Shown here one piece after another: positions 21,547 through 21,942 of a stretch of DNA of 21,942 nt. A program made the translations under genes and the position numbers. How positions within the stretch are numbered: the stretch's first letter is position 1; each line of letters opens with the position of its first letter. The notes under the pieces are model-generated. The model saw only the letters and a program-made list of their open reading frames with translations, did no database searches and was not told the origin of the DNA. The DNA lies in IMG/VR virus record IMGVR_UViG_3300034198_011393, positions 1 to 21,942 of that record; one strand, written 5' to 3'. The stretch comes from a virus.

Positions 21547-21861
21547 GAAACTGCTGCCGCAGCCACATGTGGTTGTCGCATTTGGGTTCTTAATGCTAAA
21601 ACTACTACCCATTAAATCTTCTTTATAATCTATTTCAGCGCCAGTGAGATACTGCATACTCATAGCATCTACTAGTACCCGATATTCATCTAAGGGTATT
21701 TCAAAATCGTCTTCGTTTGCTATTTCGTCAAAGGTAAATCCATAGCTAAAACCGCTACATCCGCCACCTTGGACAAATGTACGCAATGCTAATTGTGGGT
21801 TATTTTCTTCTAGGAGTAGATCTTTAATCTTTGTTTTTGCTGATTCTGTAATTGTAATCAC
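21538..21861 (-). CDS. erpA: ErpA-like A-type iron-sulfur cluster carrier (phage-encoded)
   Basis: This is a 107-aa HesB/IscA-family protein. The family holds and passes Fe-S clusters to apo-proteins in the cytosol, usually as a dimer or tetramer. The three expected ligand cysteines are present: Cys35 in [11 protein letters not shown], and Cys99 and Cys101 in CGCGSSF. The text is closer to ErpA than to IscA, as judged against the E. coli ErpA sequence recalled from memory ([47 protein letters not shown]). Length matches the family, E. coli IscA being 107 aa and ErpA 114. The start is GTG, chosen because AGAGGG lies eight bases upstream and the N-terminus [16 protein letters not shown] fits the family. 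It lies directly upstream of the giant structural gene and is probably co-transcribed with it. It is an auxiliary metabolic gene or a virion-maturation helper. It is intact. Confidence 0.93.
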   Translation of the reverse strand: MITITESAKTKIKDLLLEENNPQLALRTFVQGGGCSGFSYGFTFDEIANEDDFEIPLDEYRVLVDAMSMQYLTGAEIDYKEDLMGSSFSIKNPNATTTCGCGSSFGV

Positions 21862-21875
21862 GGTTTTGGCCCTCT
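21859..21875 (-). promoter_or_regulatory. Ribosome binding site deciding the GTG start of erpA
   Basis: AGAGGG at 21875-21870 is followed by an eight-base spacer and GTG (21861-21859). No in-frame ATG gives the conserved family N-terminus, so GTG is the best start. Confidence 0.7.
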
Positions 21876-21942
21876 ATATGATATTTATCAAAGGCATTTT
21901 ATAACCTTAATGTAAATACAAGTATGTACATAGGAACAGAAT
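21862..21942. other. Leader upstream of erpA, no complete gene seen
   Basis: These 81 bases hold the candidate late promoter, the erpA ribosome binding site and a perfect 10-bp palindrome, TATGTACATA (21923-21932). Minus-strand frames contain stops at once. One minus frame (SVPMYILVFTLRL then TAA at about 21903-21901) could be the tail of an upstream gene, but too little is visible to say. No clear hairpin terminator was found. Confidence 0.4.
21882..21889 (-). promoter_or_regulatory. Candidate late promoter GATAAATA before erpA
   Basis: GATAAATA matches 7 of 8 bases of the T4-type late octamer TATAAATA and ends 20 nt before the GTG start. That is almost the same geometry as at the 301-aa and 157-aa genes. 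If real, erpA and the giant are expressed late, with the virion proteins. Confidence 0.4.

Noticed and set aside
21923-21942. Plus-strand gene start ATG TAC ATA GGA at the right edge
   Set aside because: Only six codons are visible, it has no Shine-Dalgarno sequence, and it would be on the opposite strand to every supported gene. It also sits in a palindrome, TATGTACATA.
1-21942. tRNA genes, insertion sequences, integrase or attachment sites
   Set aside because: None was seen on either strand. Nearly all bases are in tightly packed structural genes, and no inverted-repeat-bounded or cloverleaf-like segment stood out.

Overview
The window looks like part of the late structural region of a tailed phage with contractile-tail (T4-like) ancestry, of the type known from marine and freshwater viromes and cyanophage/pelagiphage relatives. 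This rests on long protein blocks that I recognise from memory as conserved structural-protein blocks of such phages, such as NRSMLANDFTQVNDLGYG, GTGTVTFSASIALSNL, KMQMIGLQWTWYGAGF and a C-terminus ending VLRWGEAQA. No database search was possible. The DNA is AT-leaning by eye. Every supported gene is on the minus strand and transcription runs from high to low coordinates. The host cannot be read from the window. The only cellular-type gene resembles proteobacterial ErpA, which weakly suggests a proteobacterial host.

In transcription order the layout is as follows. (1) 21942-21862: a short leader with a candidate phage late promoter. (2) 21861-21538: a 107-aa A-type iron-sulfur carrier (ErpA-like, GTG start) with all three ligand cysteines. 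(3) 21534-6421: an uninterrupted 5037-codon gene, about 69% of the window, for a giant modular virion protein. It has an N-terminal module, a tail-fibre-type repeat, six copies of a helical RDI...YDL.YGGN module, a central beta-helix-like conserved block, many Ser/Thr/Gly-rich beta modules, and a 127-residue C-terminal domain. (4) 6421-5891 and 5858-5385: two small proteins (176 and 157 aa) that carry the same N-terminal module as the giant. (5) 5364-4036: a 442-aa tail-fibre-like protein with two tandem repeats. (6) 4013-99: one long structural reading frame of 1304 codons, interrupted by a single in-frame TAA at 3110-3108. It appears as an N-terminal piece (301 aa) and a C-terminal piece (946 aa from its first ATG). 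(7) 86-1: the first 28 codons of another structural gene that runs off the window.

The genes are tightly packed (TAATG overlap, TAATAAATG junction, 12-32 nt gaps) and most starts have a clear Shine-Dalgarno sequence. Three starts (erpA, the 157-aa gene and the 301-aa gene) have a TAAATA-type late-promoter-like octamer at nearly the same distance, 19-20 nt upstream. This would give three overlapping late units. The genes probably build one peripheral tail, baseplate or fibre assembly. The shared N-terminal modules would dock subunits, the giant and the 1304-codon protein would be long adhesive or scaffold parts, and ErpA would be an auxiliary Fe-S carrier made at the same time.

The points most worth a second look are the in-frame stop at 3110-3108, the late-operon position of the Fe-S carrier beside a roughly 0.5 MDa structural protein, and the nested accretion of beta modules into the loops of the giant's conserved core.
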